From the NCBI GenBank assembly GCA_963791625.1, contig CAWBTA010000006.1, positions 806,001-870,000 of the forward strand: a DNA stretch of 64,000 nt, given 5' to 3'. Origin of the DNA: JANMCE01 sp963791625. Its GTDB lineage: Bacteria; Actinomycetota; Acidimicrobiia; Acidimicrobiales; Ilumatobacteraceae. Below the pieces are notes generated by a model. That model saw only the letters and a list, made by a program, of their open reading frames with translations, was not told the DNA's origin and made no database searches. Made by a program: the position numbers and the translations under genes. Below, one piece after another: positions 18,225-26,584 of the stretch; the first letter of the stretch is position 1, and each line of letters opens with the position of its first letter.

Positions 18225-19568
18225 TCAGCGCTTGGCCAGCGCGTCGGACGCCTCGGTGAGGGCGATGCGCACGATGCGTTCGATCTCCCTCAGTTCGTTC
18301 TCCCCGGCGATGAGTGGGGGAGAGAGCACCAAGACCGGGTCGGCCCGGTCGTCGGCTCGGCAGTACAGCCCCAACTCGTACAGGCGAGGCGACAGCGTTT
18401 TGCGCAGGAGCCACTCGCAGTCCTCGTCGTTGAATGTCTGTTTGGTGGCTTGGTCTCGCACCAGTTCGATGGCGCGGAAGTAGCCGGCGCCACGCACGTC
18501 GCCCACGATCGGGATGTCACACAGACCCTCGAGCAGCGAGGTGAAGAGGTCCTGGTTCATGCCGACGTTGCCCAGCACGTCCTCGTTCTCCATGATGTCG
18601 AGGTTGGCCATGGCGACCGCGCAACTGACCGGATGACCGGCAAAGGTCATGCCGTGGAGGAAGCTGTTGGCATCGTCCAGGAACGGTTCGGCCAGGCGGT
18701 TGTGCACGATGAGTCCACCCATGGGGGCGTAGCCCGACGTGACGCCTTTGGCGAAGGTGATCATGTCGGGCTGGCAGTTGTACCTGGTGGACCCGAACCA
18801 TTCGCCCAATCGCCCGAAGGCGCAGATCACCTCGTCGGCCACCAGCAGAACGCCGTAACGATCGCAGATCTCCCGCACCTTCTCGAAGTAGCCCGGGGGA
18901 GGAGCCAGCGCACCACCGGTGTTCTGCAGCGGTTCGAGGAAGACGGCCGCAACCGTCTCGGGGCCTTCCATCTCGATCCGCAACGCCAGGTCATCGGCAC
19001 AGCGCAGCGTGCAGTCATTGAGATGCGCACAATCGTGGCAGCGGTAGCGGTTGGTGTTCTGGATCTTTATGGCGCCGGGGACCAGCGGTTCGAATGGTGC
19101 CTTCACCGCGGGAATGCCGGTGATGGCGAGCGCTCCCATCGAGGTGCCGTGGTAGGTGTAGGTGCGGCTGATGACCTTTGAACGGCGGTGGTCACCCATG
19201 AGCGAGTGATACTGCCTGGCCAGTTTCCAGGCGGATTCCACTGCGGCTGAACCGGAATCGGTGAAGAACACCCGATCCAGGCCGGGTGGTGCCAGGTGGG
19301 CGAGGCGTTCGGCCAGCGCCAGGGCCGGTTCGTTGCCGTAGGACCAGATAGGGAAGAACGCCAGCTTTTCCATCTGTGCCGCGGCCGCGGTCGCGAGTTC
19401 TTTGCGACCGTGACCGATCTGCACGCAAAACAGACCGGACAATCCGTCGAGCACCCGATGGCCCAAGCTGTCCCACACGTAGCAGCCCTCGCCCCGAACC
19501 ATGACGGGAGTTCGGTCACTGGAGATACGGCTGAAATGGCCCCAGAGATGCCGCGGATCAGGAGGCAC
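18225..19568 (-). CDS. Class III PLP-dependent aminotransferase with a four-cysteine insertion
   Basis: The 447-residue enzyme belongs to the omega-amino acid/putrescine-pyruvate transaminase group. It shows GLFCVQIGHGRKELA, FFTDSGSAAVESAWKLARQY, SRTYTYHGTSMGAL, the aspartate strand VADEVICAFGRLG and the PLP lysine in TFAKGVTSGY. An unusual insertion near residue 175 carries C-x2-C-x5-C-x3-C (YRCHDCAHLNDCTLRCADD), which could bind a metal. The substrate is probably an amine or omega-amino acid. The ATG overlaps the stop of the Lrp gene, which probably controls it. Confidence 0.92.
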   Translation of the reverse strand: MPPDPRHLWGHFSRISSDRTPVMVRGEGCYVWDSLGHRVLDGLSGLFCVQIGHGRKELATAAAAQMEKLAFFPIWSYGNEPALALAERLAHLAPPGLDRVFFTDSGSAAVESAWKLARQYHSLMGDHRRSKVISRTYTYHGTSMGALAITGIPAVKAPFEPLVPGAIKIQNTNRYRCHDCAHLNDCTLRCADDLALRIEMEGPETVAAVFLEPLQNTGGALAPPPGYFEKVREICDRYGVLLVADEVICAFGRLGEWFGSTRYNCQPDMITFAKGVTSGYAPMGGLIVHNRLAEPFLDDANSFLHGMTFAGHPVSCAVAMANLDIMENEDVLGNVGMNQDLFTSLLEGLCDIPIVGDVRGAGYFRAIELVRDQATKQTFNDEDCEWLLRKTLSPRLYELGLYCRADDRADPVLVLSPPLIAGENELREIERIVRIALTEASDALAKR

Positions 19569-20047
19569 TAGTGAGCGCCCCAGTTGAATGTCTGCTTGGC
19601 GATATGGAGCAGCATGAACGTTTCGGTGGACCGCACGCCAGAGATGGTGCGGATCTGATTGGTGATGCGTAGGAGGTCGGCCTCATCGGTCGCCATGACC
19701 TCCACCAAGATGTCGAATGAGCCTGCGGTAATGACCACGTACTCGGCGTCGGGCATCGCTGCAATCTGTTCGGCGAGCACAATCGTGTCGCCCTCGGCCC
19801 GAACCCCGATCATGGCAATACGACGTCGTCCGAGCAGCATGGGGTCGGACACGGCAACGATCTGAATGACACCCGCGTCGGTCAGTCGTTGCACTCGTTG
19901 CCGCACTGCCGCTTCGGACAAACCGACCTGCGCCCCGAGTTTTGTGTATGGCATGCGGCCGTCGGCCTGCAGTTGCTCGATGATGAGCCGATCGATCTCA
20001 TCAACCTGCAAGGGGTTGCGCCGAGGCGGGTTCATGTCAGGCGACAA
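19568..20047 (-). CDS. Lrp/AsnC-family transcriptional regulator
   Basis: The 159-residue protein has an N-terminal winged HTH (LDEIDRLI-type: VDEIDRLIIEQLQADGR, then LSEAAVRQRVQRLTDAGVI) and the C-terminal RAM ligand domain ending in GVRSTETFMLLHIAK. It is cotranscribed with, and overlaps by one base, the downstream aminotransferase, so it likely senses that enzyme's amino-acid substrate. It is divergent from the 2-hydroxyacid dehydrogenase. Confidence 0.93.
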   Translation of the reverse strand: MSPDMNPPRRNPLQVDEIDRLIIEQLQADGRMPYTKLGAQVGLSEAAVRQRVQRLTDAGVIQIVAVSDPMLLGRRRIAMIGVRAEGDTIVLAEQIAAMPDAEYVVITAGSFDILVEVMATDEADLLRITNQIRTISGVRSTETFMLLHIAKQTFNWGAH

Positions 20048-20172
20048 CTAATCATGTCGGTCCGCCCCCTCTTGAGCAAGTGAAGTCGTTGTTGAAGGTG
20101 CGAAAGCTATCAGAATTCGTCGTGAGAGCCATTCTGATTGGCGCGGATCAGGCGGCTAGTCTGTGGGCAGCC

Positions 20173-21096
20173 ATGGCCAGCCGTTATCCGCCTCGTATCG
20201 CCGTAGCACCCTCACCGGCTCCTTCCTGGATTGAACAGGCCGTCCAGGTCGGCGGTGGTCAGCTGGTGGATCCGAGCCACGCGCAGGGCCTCATCTGGAG
20301 CGACCCGCACCGCGCGGACGAGCTTGAAGCGCTGTTGGCCGACGCACCCGACATCTCCTGGGTGCAGGTGCCGTTCGCCGGGGTCGAGACGTTCATCCAT
20401 TTGGTCGATGACAGTCGCCAGTGGTCCTGCGGGAAGGGTGTCTACGCCGACCCGGTCGCGGAGTTGGCGCTGGGGTTGGCGCTGGCCGGCATGCGCAACA
20501 TCGGCGCCTACGCTCGTGCCGACGAGTGGACCGAGCCGGTCGGTGTCAATCTGTTCGGCGCACGGGTGACGATCCTCGGCGGCGGCGGGATCACCGCGGC
20601 GCTGCTGCCGTTGTTACTCCCGTTTCGTACACACACCACCGTCGTGCGCAATCGCGTGAAGGACATGGAAGGTGCCGACGCGGTGCTCGGCAGTGATCGT
20701 CTGATCGACGCGCTCAGCGGTGCGGATCTGGTGGTCCTGGCCCTTTCCCTCACCCCGGAGACCGAAGGAATCATCAGTCGATCCGAGCTCGAACTGATGG
20801 AACGGCACGCCTGGATCGTGAACGTCGCTCGCGGCCGTCATATCGTCACCGATGATCTGGTGTGGGCACTGCGGAATCACGTGATCGGTGGCGCTGCACT
20901 CGATGTCACAGAACCAGAGCCGCTACCGGCCGACCATCCGTTGTGGACCGTGCCAAACTGCATCATCTCCCCACATGTGGGCAATACGCCCGAGATGGGC
21001 GAACCCTTGTTGGCCGAACGTATCGCCACCAATGTTCGCCGCTTCGGGGATGGCCAACCACCCATCGGTCCGATCGATGTCGACCTCGGATACTGA
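20173..21096 (+). CDS. D-isomer-specific 2-hydroxyacid dehydrogenase
   Basis: The NAD-binding domain motif ARVTILGGGGITAALLPLL is near the middle, followed by SLTPETEGIISRSELELM and NVARGRHIVTDDLVWAL. The last is the usual region with the catalytic Arg; Glu (DVTEPEPLPADHPLW) and His (ISPHVGNT) also match. The enzyme should interconvert a 2-oxoacid and a D-2-hydroxyacid. I placed the start at ATG 20173 (MASRYPPRIAV, 307 residues). An in-frame GTG at 20080 would add 31 residues unlike the family, and the region between probably holds the promoter. The DUF2087 gene follows after 1 bp. Confidence 0.87.
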   Translation: MASRYPPRIAVAPSPAPSWIEQAVQVGGGQLVDPSHAQGLIWSDPHRADELEALLADAPDISWVQVPFAGVETFIHLVDDSRQWSCGKGVYADPVAELALGLALAGMRNIGAYARADEWTEPVGVNLFGARVTILGGGGITAALLPLLLPFRTHTTVVRNRVKDMEGADAVLGSDRLIDALSGADLVVLALSLTPETEGIISRSELELMERHAWIVNVARGRHIVTDDLVWALRNHVIGGAALDVTEPEPLPADHPLWTVPNCIISPHVGNTPEMGEPLLAERIATNVRRFGDGQPPIGPIDVDLGY

Positions 21097-21097
21097 C

Positions 21098-21413
21098 ATG
21101 GTCGACGACCTCAGCGAAGAAGAACGTCGCCGTCGTCGGGTGATGTCGGCGTTTGTGAAGGACGGAAAGATCGAGCAGATCCCGGCTTCCCAGGCAAAAC
21201 GACTGGTGTTGCTCGAAATGCTGGCCCAGGAGTTCGAACCAGGTGTGCGCTATCCGGAGTCGGAGGTCAACGAGATTTTGGCGCGCTCGGCACCCCGACT
21301 ATGCGGCGTGGCGGCGCTACCTGATTGAAGCCGTGTTCCTTGATCGCGATGGCGGTTTCTACTGGCGATGTGGCGGCCAAGTCGAGCCGGTCGAAGACGC
21401 AGAATTACCATAG
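21098..21413 (+). pseudogene. DUF2087-domain gene with a single-base frameshift
   Basis: The first frame gives 76 residues ending prematurely at 21328. It starts like a DUF2087 protein (QIPASQAKRLVLLEMLAQEFEPGVRYPESEVNEILAR). From about 21288 the family's usual ending continues one frame over (HPDYAAWRRYLIEAVFLDRD, GGFYWRCGG) to the TAG at 21411-21413. Removing one C at 21288 would restore ARWHPDY. DUF2087 proteins are small, sometimes fused to HTH regulators, function unknown. Either a real pseudogene or a sequence error. It is 1 bp downstream of the dehydrogenase. Confidence 0.82.
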
Positions 21414-22005
21414 GTCCATCGCCACGTTCTACGAGCTTCTCGGCGTCCCCGGTGACGCCTCGCCAGTGCAAGTTCGTGACGCGTACCGGCAGCTCGCGCT
21501 GGTGTTTCATCCTGACACCAGCGGCGCCACCAGCGATGACATGGCGCTGCTCAACGAGGCTTGGCACACACTGTCGGACCCCGGCCGCCGTGCCATCTAC
21601 GACGCGTCGCTCCGCCCGAACCAGACTGCCTTCCGTCGCTTCGATGCGCCGCTGGATGACGATGGCGAGCCCGAGCCGACTTTCACCGCTCATCGTTTCG
21701 CCGAACCGCGCCGCTGGCCCGCAGCTGCGCTCATGGTCATCGCAGCGATGGGAGTGATCTTCGTGTTCACCGCCTACGCGGTGGGTGGTGGACGCGGCAC
21801 GGTGGAGACCGAGATCACCAAGCCCCTCGTGGTAGACGCGTGCGTCTCCATTCGCCCCGGTGCCGCTGCGGTGGAGGTGCCCTGCGGACGGCCGCACTTC
21901 GGAGTCGTGAAAGCGGTAATGGACCGCGGTGCCAAGTGCCTGCCCGGCACCGAGGGCTACTTCGACCGAAACAGCGATGCCATGGTCTGTGTGCACGTCG
22001 GCTGA
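21349..22005 (+). CDS. Membrane-anchored J-domain (DnaJ-like) protein
   Basis: A J domain spans about residues 25-90 (FYELLGVPGDASPVQVRDAY, with the essential HPD in LVFHPDTSG and NEAWHTLSDPGRRAIYD). It is followed by an acidic linker, one membrane segment near 130-150 and an extracytoplasmic tail with two or three cysteines (VVDACVSIRPGAAAVEVPCG). It probably recruits an Hsp70 at the membrane. The start is uncertain. ATG 21349 and GTG 21370 both lie inside the DUF2087 reading frame, and no ATG/GTG occurs between that gene's stop and the J domain. Confidence 0.82.
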   Translation: MAVSTGDVAAKSSRSKTQNYHRSIATFYELLGVPGDASPVQVRDAYRQLALVFHPDTSGATSDDMALLNEAWHTLSDPGRRAIYDASLRPNQTAFRRFDAPLDDDGEPEPTFTAHRFAEPRRWPAAALMVIAAMGVIFVFTAYAVGGGRGTVETEITKPLVVDACVSIRPGAAAVEVPCGRPHFGVVKAVMDRGAKCLPGTEGYFDRNSDAMVCVHVG

Positions 22006-22016
22006 CGCGTAAGTGG

Positions 22017-22046
22017 TTCGCCGTCGCAAGGCGTGTCCGCTAAGGT
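22017..22046 (+). promoter_or_regulatory. Probable promoter of the tRNA-Val gene
   Basis: A TAAGGT -10 element at 22041-22046 sits about 10 bp before the mature tRNA 5' end. A weak TTCGCC -35 at 22017-22022 lies 18 bp upstream. The -10 matches the form common at actinobacterial tRNA genes; the -35 is poor. Confidence 0.45.
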
Positions 22047-22056
22047 AGCTGCGCCC

Positions 22057-22129
22057 GGGCGATTAGCTCAGTCGGAAGAGCACCACCTTCACACGGTGGG
22101 GGTCAAGGGATCGAGGCCCTTATCGCCCA
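22057..22129 (+). tRNA. tRNA-Val, anticodon CAC
   Basis: The cloverleaf folds cleanly. The acceptor stem is GGGCGAT with ATCGCCC and the D arm is GCTC/GAGC. The anticodon stem CCACC/GGTGG has a TTCACAC loop (CAC, reads GUG), and the T stem is AAGGG/CCCTT. The discriminator is A and CCA is not encoded. The T loop reads ATCGAGG, with A in place of the usual T at position 54. The 3' part from the anticodon loop onward is shared exactly with 38157-38199, showing that an element integrated here and rebuilt an intact tRNA gene. Confidence 0.97.
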
Positions 22130-22130
22130 C
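22088..22130 (+). repeat. attL: 43-bp core repeat within tRNA-Val
   Basis: The 43 bases from the anticodon loop to one base past the discriminator are identical to 38157-38199 in direct orientation. The match stops immediately outside on both sides (C versus T upstream, G versus T downstream). This is the classic crossover segment of tyrosine integrases that use tRNA genes. Confidence 0.95.
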
Positions 22131-22133
22131 GGT

Positions 22134-22158
22134 AAAACCCCTGCTTAGCGGGGGTTTT
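22134..22158. terminator. Bidirectional intrinsic terminator after tRNA-Val
   Basis: AAAACCCC (22134-22141) and GGGGTTTT (22151-22158) enclose a short inner hairpin and give T runs on both strands. It terminates the tRNA transcript. It lies inside the integrated element, so the element supplied it. In a circularised element it would lie between the left-end DNA and the integrase gene. Confidence 0.85.
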
Positions 22159-22779
22159 CTGTGTTTTCGAGACGAATCTATATTCTCCAGGTGCACACCA
22201 GGTGCACGGGACTAGACGGCACAGGCCAACACACGGCAACAATTCGGCGCACACAACGGGCACAGGGTTCATCCGAAGGTGGTTGCGGTACGGCTTGGTC
22301 ACGCGGCGGTCGGGATAGTGGTCGATCCGTGCTCGCACGTCGTGCTCCCGATCGCCTGAGGCGCCGCCGACGTGGTCGCCAGTCGAATCTGCGAACCGAC
22401 GACTGTCGTCACTGATGGTGTTGATTGCCGAGCAAGGAACGCTGCAATAACGACCCCTATGTAGGTGACCCGAGGCACTGCACCTGGGGCCGATACCGAG
22501 TGGCGTCAGCCAACGACCGCAGGACGTTATCGAGCGTCCCCCGGCGGCACCTCAGGCCGCGTCGTGGGAGCACAGATCGCCGGTTGCGAGCGATAGGCCC
22601 GAACTGTAGGAGCGTTCTCCGGCTTCTCGCCTGGCGTTCTGTCTCCTCGTTAGTCGTCCGGCACTGCGATCCGCCCAGTTGGTACTGCTGGTCTTGCGTC
22701 AGCACTATCGTGCGCTAGTCCGAAGGGAGGTCGACCAGTCGATCGGCGACGACAAGAGCGGCCCCTCGAGTTCTAGAAC
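22159..22779. other. Left-end region of the element with no supportable gene
   Basis: About 620 bp without a convincing gene. Short open frames occur on both strands but have no ribosome sites or recognisable products. The region may hold regulatory DNA needed for excision. Confidence 0.5.
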
Positions 22780-23523
22780 TCACACGGATTCGATGTCCGC
22801 CTCATCTATCCATCGGGCGAGCAGGCTCAGCGCCGCAAGCCGCTCAAGCGCAGTCTGCTCGTCAAGTTCGAGCTCGTCGTTCGGCAGATGTCCGAGCGGG
22901 TTGCGAATCGCACCGAAACAGCCAGCGCCGAACTCCATCACGCCTTGTCTCAATGACTTCCGCGTCTGCTCGTCGGCGACCGAGTTGAACCGAAGGCGTT
23001 GTTTCCCGCTCTCGGGCGGCTTGTCGCTGAACGTCTGACGAACCAGGTCGGCCTCAGACACGTCTCGGCGTCCGATCTTGGTTTGGAGATGAGAGTTCAC
23101 CGCCTTCGCGGCGGCTAACACGGCCTCATGGCGATGTTCAGTCGCCCATTGAGCTTGCGCCGCCTGCCAGATCAATGCATGAAGCGAGGCCGCCGTGATG
23201 CAAGGCGAGCTGTCGCCAGCTCCGAGCTTTGCTGCTACTTCGGTAGCCGTGTCGAGCCTGGCGAGCAGGCGCTTGCTCGCATCGCGTTCCTGACGAAACT
23301 CGTCGTACTGGTTCAATCCATTCTCGGAGCGCCACTGTGGGTACAAGCGATCGAGGATGGGCCGGATGACTTCGACCATGATTATTGCTTGATCCCGACC
23401 GCACGCTGGGTGGGTACGCGCTGTGATCACGTTGCCGCTCGAAGCACCCGTCGGTTTCGTCTCAGCGACGAAGCGTTCAAGTTGCCCTCGAACCCAAGAC
23501 ACATCAATACCGTCGAGGTTCAT
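22780..23523 (-). CDS. TIGR02391 (Ymh-like) family protein
   Basis: The 247-residue protein ends in the conserved TIGR02391 region: HALIWQAAQAQWATEHRHEA, then AKAVNSHLQTKIGRRDVSEA, SDKPPESGKQRLRF and GAGCFGAIRNPLGH. The N-terminal half is more variable. Members of this family are common on mobile elements and in phage-linked regions; their biochemical role is not established. It is the first gene from the left end and is transcribed toward the tRNA. Confidence 0.83.
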   Translation of the reverse strand: MNLDGIDVSWVRGQLERFVAETKPTGASSGNVITARTHPACGRDQAIIMVEVIRPILDRLYPQWRSENGLNQYDEFRQERDASKRLLARLDTATEVAAKLGAGDSSPCITAASLHALIWQAAQAQWATEHRHEAVLAAAKAVNSHLQTKIGRRDVSEADLVRQTFSDKPPESGKQRLRFNSVADEQTRKSLRQGVMEFGAGCFGAIRNPLGHLPNDELELDEQTALERLAALSLLARWIDEADIESV

Positions 23524-23535
23524 CGGTCACAGACC

Positions 23536-23874
23536 CTACTGGCGATCGGCGCGCCGCAGTCCCAGGAACGCCCTAAGGGGCCGCCAAGTCCGCCCCTTCG
23601 CCGAGTGCAGCCGCCAGGCGGCGGCGGTGACGACATCGCCGGCAGCCTCGAGCGCAAAGTCACCAATGGTGTCGGCGTTGATATGAGCGAGCTCCCCAGC
23701 GAGGCAGACGCGAGATGCTGGCACCCACACGCTCCGAATCCTTGCTGCAGCGCAGATCCCGCACGTTCCCGAGGCCCCAAGCGTCAAGTCACCTGCGAGT
23801 ACGGCACGATCGCCGGGCAGGAACCCCTTCACCAACGAGAGCACGAAGCGACCAGCCTCGTGCTGACACGCCAC
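23536..23874 (-). CDS. Doubtful hypothetical protein upstream of the TIGR02391 gene
   Basis: A 112-residue frame ends 13 bp before the TIGR02391 start on the same strand, so it could be cotranscribed. It shows no recognisable domain and no clear ribosome site. Its composition (many Ala, Arg, Leu, Cys) is what random GC-rich sequence gives. The region 23524-24146 otherwise contains no supported gene. Confidence 0.2.
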   Translation of the reverse strand: MACQHEAGRFVLSLVKGFLPGDRAVLAGDLTLGASGTCGICAAARIRSVWVPASRVCLAGELAHINADTIGDFALEAAGDVVTAAAWRLHSAKGRTWRPLRAFLGLRRADRQ

Positions 23875-24146
23875 GGCTTTGTCATCTGCGGAGGCAGGAG
23901 GGGGCAGTCCGGTGCCGATGCGGTCGATCTATCGGGTATCCGCCGTGCAGCGATCGACTGGTGGAGCAGACGGCTTGCTGCAGACGATCGAAGACCCAGC
24001 CGTAGCTGGCCAGCGCTGTTCGACCGACACGGTCCCAGTCCCTGCGCGCCGGATCGCGGGCGCACACTTCGCTCGGTCCGCCGCCGCCTCGGGTACACGC
24101 ATATCATGCGTAGTGCGCAGCACCGGCGTTCGGTAACGCGCCCGTG

Positions 24147-24476
24147 TCAGGCGGCGGAGTCTTTGCCGAGATGTACCGGTACTCGCCGATCTTCGTCGTC
24201 GAATACGGCGACGAGTTCGAGACGGGCACCAAGGGCTTCGAGGTATTGGCGCAGTGTTGAGACGCGTACGTCGTCGGAGTGCTCGAGCTTGGAGATCGCC
24301 CCCTGGGTCACGTCGAGTCGACCGGCAAGTTCTGCTTGGCTGATGGCCTCACCGTGACGGAGCTGGTAGAGGCGGATCTCTTCGAGAGTGTCGCGGCGAA
24401 GCTGAGCGAGACGATCGGTGGCTCCAGGGCGTGCAACGACCTCGGAGCGGAGTTCGGAAAATTTCGTTCTGGCCAT
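24147..24476 (-). CDS. XRE-family HTH antitoxin (HigA-like)
   Basis: The 109-residue protein carries a helix-turn-helix of the Cro/cI type (ISQAELAGRLDVTQGAISKL, followed by DVRVSTLRQYLEALGARLEL). That C-terminal segment is typical of antitoxins paired with RelE/HigB-like toxins. Its ATG overlaps the toxin-frame stop (ATGA), giving toxin-first, antitoxin-second order as in higBA. It should bind DNA and repress its operon, and neutralise the toxin if one is made. Confidence 0.88.
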   Translation of the reverse strand: MARTKFSELRSEVVARPGATDRLAQLRRDTLEEIRLYQLRHGEAISQAELAGRLDVTQGAISKLEHSDDVRVSTLRQYLEALGARLELVAVFDDEDRRVPVHLGKDSAA

Positions 24477-24831
24477 CAGATCAATCCTTCCTTCTTGAGT
24501 TCTTCGAGGTACGCGTCGTATAGGTCGTCAGCGAGCGGGACAGCCCAGTCGTACCAGTCGTTCCATTCGCCGGACTTGTCTCCGCCGAGCAACAGAATGG
24601 CCTGACGTCGCGGATCGAAGCTGACAGCACGCGAAGTGCGCCGCCCTTGGCCGCTCTGAGTTCTTTCATCGACTGGTGTCGGGAGGCATAAATTCGGTCC
24701 ACGATCGGTCGGCCGAGATCTGGGCCTCGTTCGATGAGCACATCGATCCGATCGGTGGCTGCTTCTTGCTGGTCGATAGTCAGCGTGGACCACCAGGCGA
24801 GGAACTCATCGGTGACTTCAACCTCCCACAC
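24476..24831 (-). pseudogene. RelE/HigB-like toxin gene, frameshifted
   Basis: The first frame (MWEVEVTDEFLAWWSTLTID to KELRAAKGGALRVL) matches the N-terminal two thirds of a HigB-like mRNA interferase. At about 24621-24625 one base is missing. The expected ending (FDPRRQAILLLGGDKSGEW, then DDLYDAYLEELKKEGLI) continues in the neighbouring frame and ends with the TGA that overlaps the antitoxin start. Read through, the product would be about 117 residues, normal for the family. Either the toxin is inactivated while its antitoxin is kept, or the base was lost in sequencing. Confidence 0.85.
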
Positions 24832-25074
24832 CCCAACATTATGAACTTCAACTCATCATGAGTCAAGAGTCATATCTGGGCGCACAGTTCGTTCAACTGA
24901 ACCGGAACCAAAGCCACTGCGATAACCGGCGATCCAGCGTTCGTCGGGCGCTCGGGATCAGCGCGCGTACTTGGCGAGAACCATCGGACGTGACGGCCCT
25001 GGGCCGGTTCCCCAGGGATCGGTAGGGGCTTTCCCTCGTGGCATCGCCACGACCAAGGCCGACATGCTGATGTC

Positions 25075-25470
25075 ATGTCTCGCTCTCCGCGATCACCGCT
25101 CCTCGGCAACATTGTGCTGCTGTCGCTGCTGCCAACGGCCGCGTTCATAATCGCGATGGTGGTCGGCGTTCAGTTCTCGACGTACAAACACATCGCCGTC
25201 AGCGGTACGGTGCCGCAACTCATCATCTCGGTCATGTTCGTATCAGGTCCTTCCCTCGTGGCGGTCAGCGTGGCAAAGCCCGGAATCGGCCGCTGGTGCG
25301 CAACCGCCATCATGACCGTGGTCGCGGCCATCGCTGGTGTTTTCGTCATCACGACCGACGACGCCCAAGCTGGTCTTGCCGTCTTGTGGGTTCTGTTTAC
25401 CGCCCTACCGCTTGCCGCAGCGATTGGCATCGGCCAGGCGATCGCGGCCAGGAGATCGAGACCACTCTGA
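25075..25470 (+). CDS. Small membrane protein, function unknown
   Basis: The 131-residue product has four predicted membrane segments at about 9-30, 44-66, 72-92 and 98-122, and a basic C-terminus (AARRSRPL). No family recognised. It lies alone between the toxin-antitoxin pair and the cupin gene, on the opposite strand to its left neighbours. The regular hydrophobic pattern supports it as a real gene; the ribosome site is weak. Confidence 0.55.
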   Translation: MSRSPRSPLLGNIVLLSLLPTAAFIIAMVVGVQFSTYKHIAVSGTVPQLIISVMFVSGPSLVAVSVAKPGIGRWCATAIMTVVAAIAGVFVITTDDAQAGLAVLWVLFTALPLAAAIGIGQAIAARRSRPL

Positions 25471-25647
25471 GCTGAGCCGGGCGGATCTTGAGCAGTGGCC
25501 TGACACTGGTCGCGCCGACATTCCAACCGGGTCGCGAGATATCGCTCAGTCCAGCCACGTGGTCGGCTCGCACACTGGCGGCAGGGATCTACTGGTGATC
25601 CGTGCTGGTTTGACGATCACTTCGTTCGGTTTGAGTGGCATGCTGGC

Positions 25648-26007
25648 GTGGTGACGAAACAAGCAATCAATCTCGCTGAGAAGCTCAGTCAGTTTGACGA
25701 GCATTGGTCGCCGAGAACGGTGACGACGTTCAACGGCCATGACGTGATGGTGGTCAAAGTCAAAGGTGAGTTCAAGTGGCACCATCACGACAACACGGAT
25801 GACTTCTTCCTGGTCTTGTCAGGTCGCATCACGATTCGACTACGCGACGGTGATGTCGAGTTGGGACCGGGTGAGCTGTTCGTTGTGCCGGTCGGTGTTG
25901 AGCATCAACCGATCGCGGTCGAGGAAGCCGAACTTCTCCTGATCGAGCCAACCGGCACGCCGAATACAGGCAATGCGGCTACTGCAGCGCAGCGAATCGA
26001 GATCTGA
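25648..26007 (+). CDS. Cupin-domain protein
   Basis: The 119-residue protein is a single cupin barrel: the first motif KWHHHDNTDDFFLVLSGRI supplies the His and Glu-like metal ligands, and the second (LGPGELFVVPVGVEHQPIA) the last His. Such proteins bind a metal and often a small ligand. The start is one of two adjacent GTG codons (25648 or 25651). A TTGACG box at 25612 may be part of its promoter. It has no operon partner, so the substrate is unknown. Confidence 0.85.
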   Translation: MVTKQAINLAEKLSQFDEHWSPRTVTTFNGHDVMVVKVKGEFKWHHHDNTDDFFLVLSGRITIRLRDGDVELGPGELFVVPVGVEHQPIAVEEAELLLIEPTGTPNTGNAATAAQRIEI

Positions 26008-26164
26008 CCCAACTCGCGACAATCGGCAGTGCTGCAGCGCACGACTTCGCTCACCTCCAAACCGACTAGACCCGCCCGACTTACGGCGATCGCGCGTGCG
26101 ACCTGTGCACGGTAACGGCGAACACTTGCCGACAACTATCTGCGCCGATTTCGTTCGATGTTCC

Positions 26165-26584
26165 TTACTTGCTGTCGGTCGGTTCGATTTCCGGCGGTTC
26201 AATTCGACGGATGGTCTTGACTCGATCGATGGACTTGTCGAACGACACGACCACGCGGACGCCACTGGTTTCGGCTTGGGCCACGAGGTAGGCCTCGGCG
26301 AAATCGATCCGGTCGAGTTCGTAGACCTCAAGAGCGCGTAAGAGCAGCGCCGGGTCGATCGCCACGACGCAGCTCATTGCGAGAAGGGACCGCATAGCGT
26401 CTGCGACCTGCGACCGTGGTGCCTTGTAGAACGACTCCAGCACGTAAACGGTTTCGGCCAGAATGAGATCGGCGACAAGCAACTCTTCAGCGTTCGCCAA
26501 GAACGCCGTTGCCCGTTCGGCCATATCTGTCGGTTCACCGGTGAGGTGGCGAACCAGGATGTTGGTATCGACGAACGCCCTCAA
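26165..26584 (-). CDS. PIN-domain RNase toxin (VapC family)
   Basis: The 139-residue protein shows the PIN active site: MRAFVDTNILVRHL (first Asp), LILAETVYVLES (Glu), RIDFAEAYLVAQA and VVSFDKSIDRV (later Asp residues). All four acidic positions are present, so it should be an active Mg-dependent RNase. The start overlaps the antitoxin stop by 4 bp (ATGA). It is one of three toxin-antitoxin-like pairs on the island. Confidence 0.9.
   Translation of the reverse strand: MRAFVDTNILVRHLTGEPTDMAERATAFLANAEELLVADLILAETVYVLESFYKAPRSQVADAMRSLLAMSCVVAIDPALLLRALEVYELDRIDFAEAYLVAQAETSGVRVVVSFDKSIDRVKTIRRIEPPEIEPTDSK

Noticed and set aside
23128..24357. A 409-codon plus-strand open frame across the left part of the island
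   Set aside because: It runs antisense to the TIGR02391 and HTH antitoxin genes, both clearly recognisable, and its product has no domain and a Ser/Arg-rich composition typical of a shadow frame.
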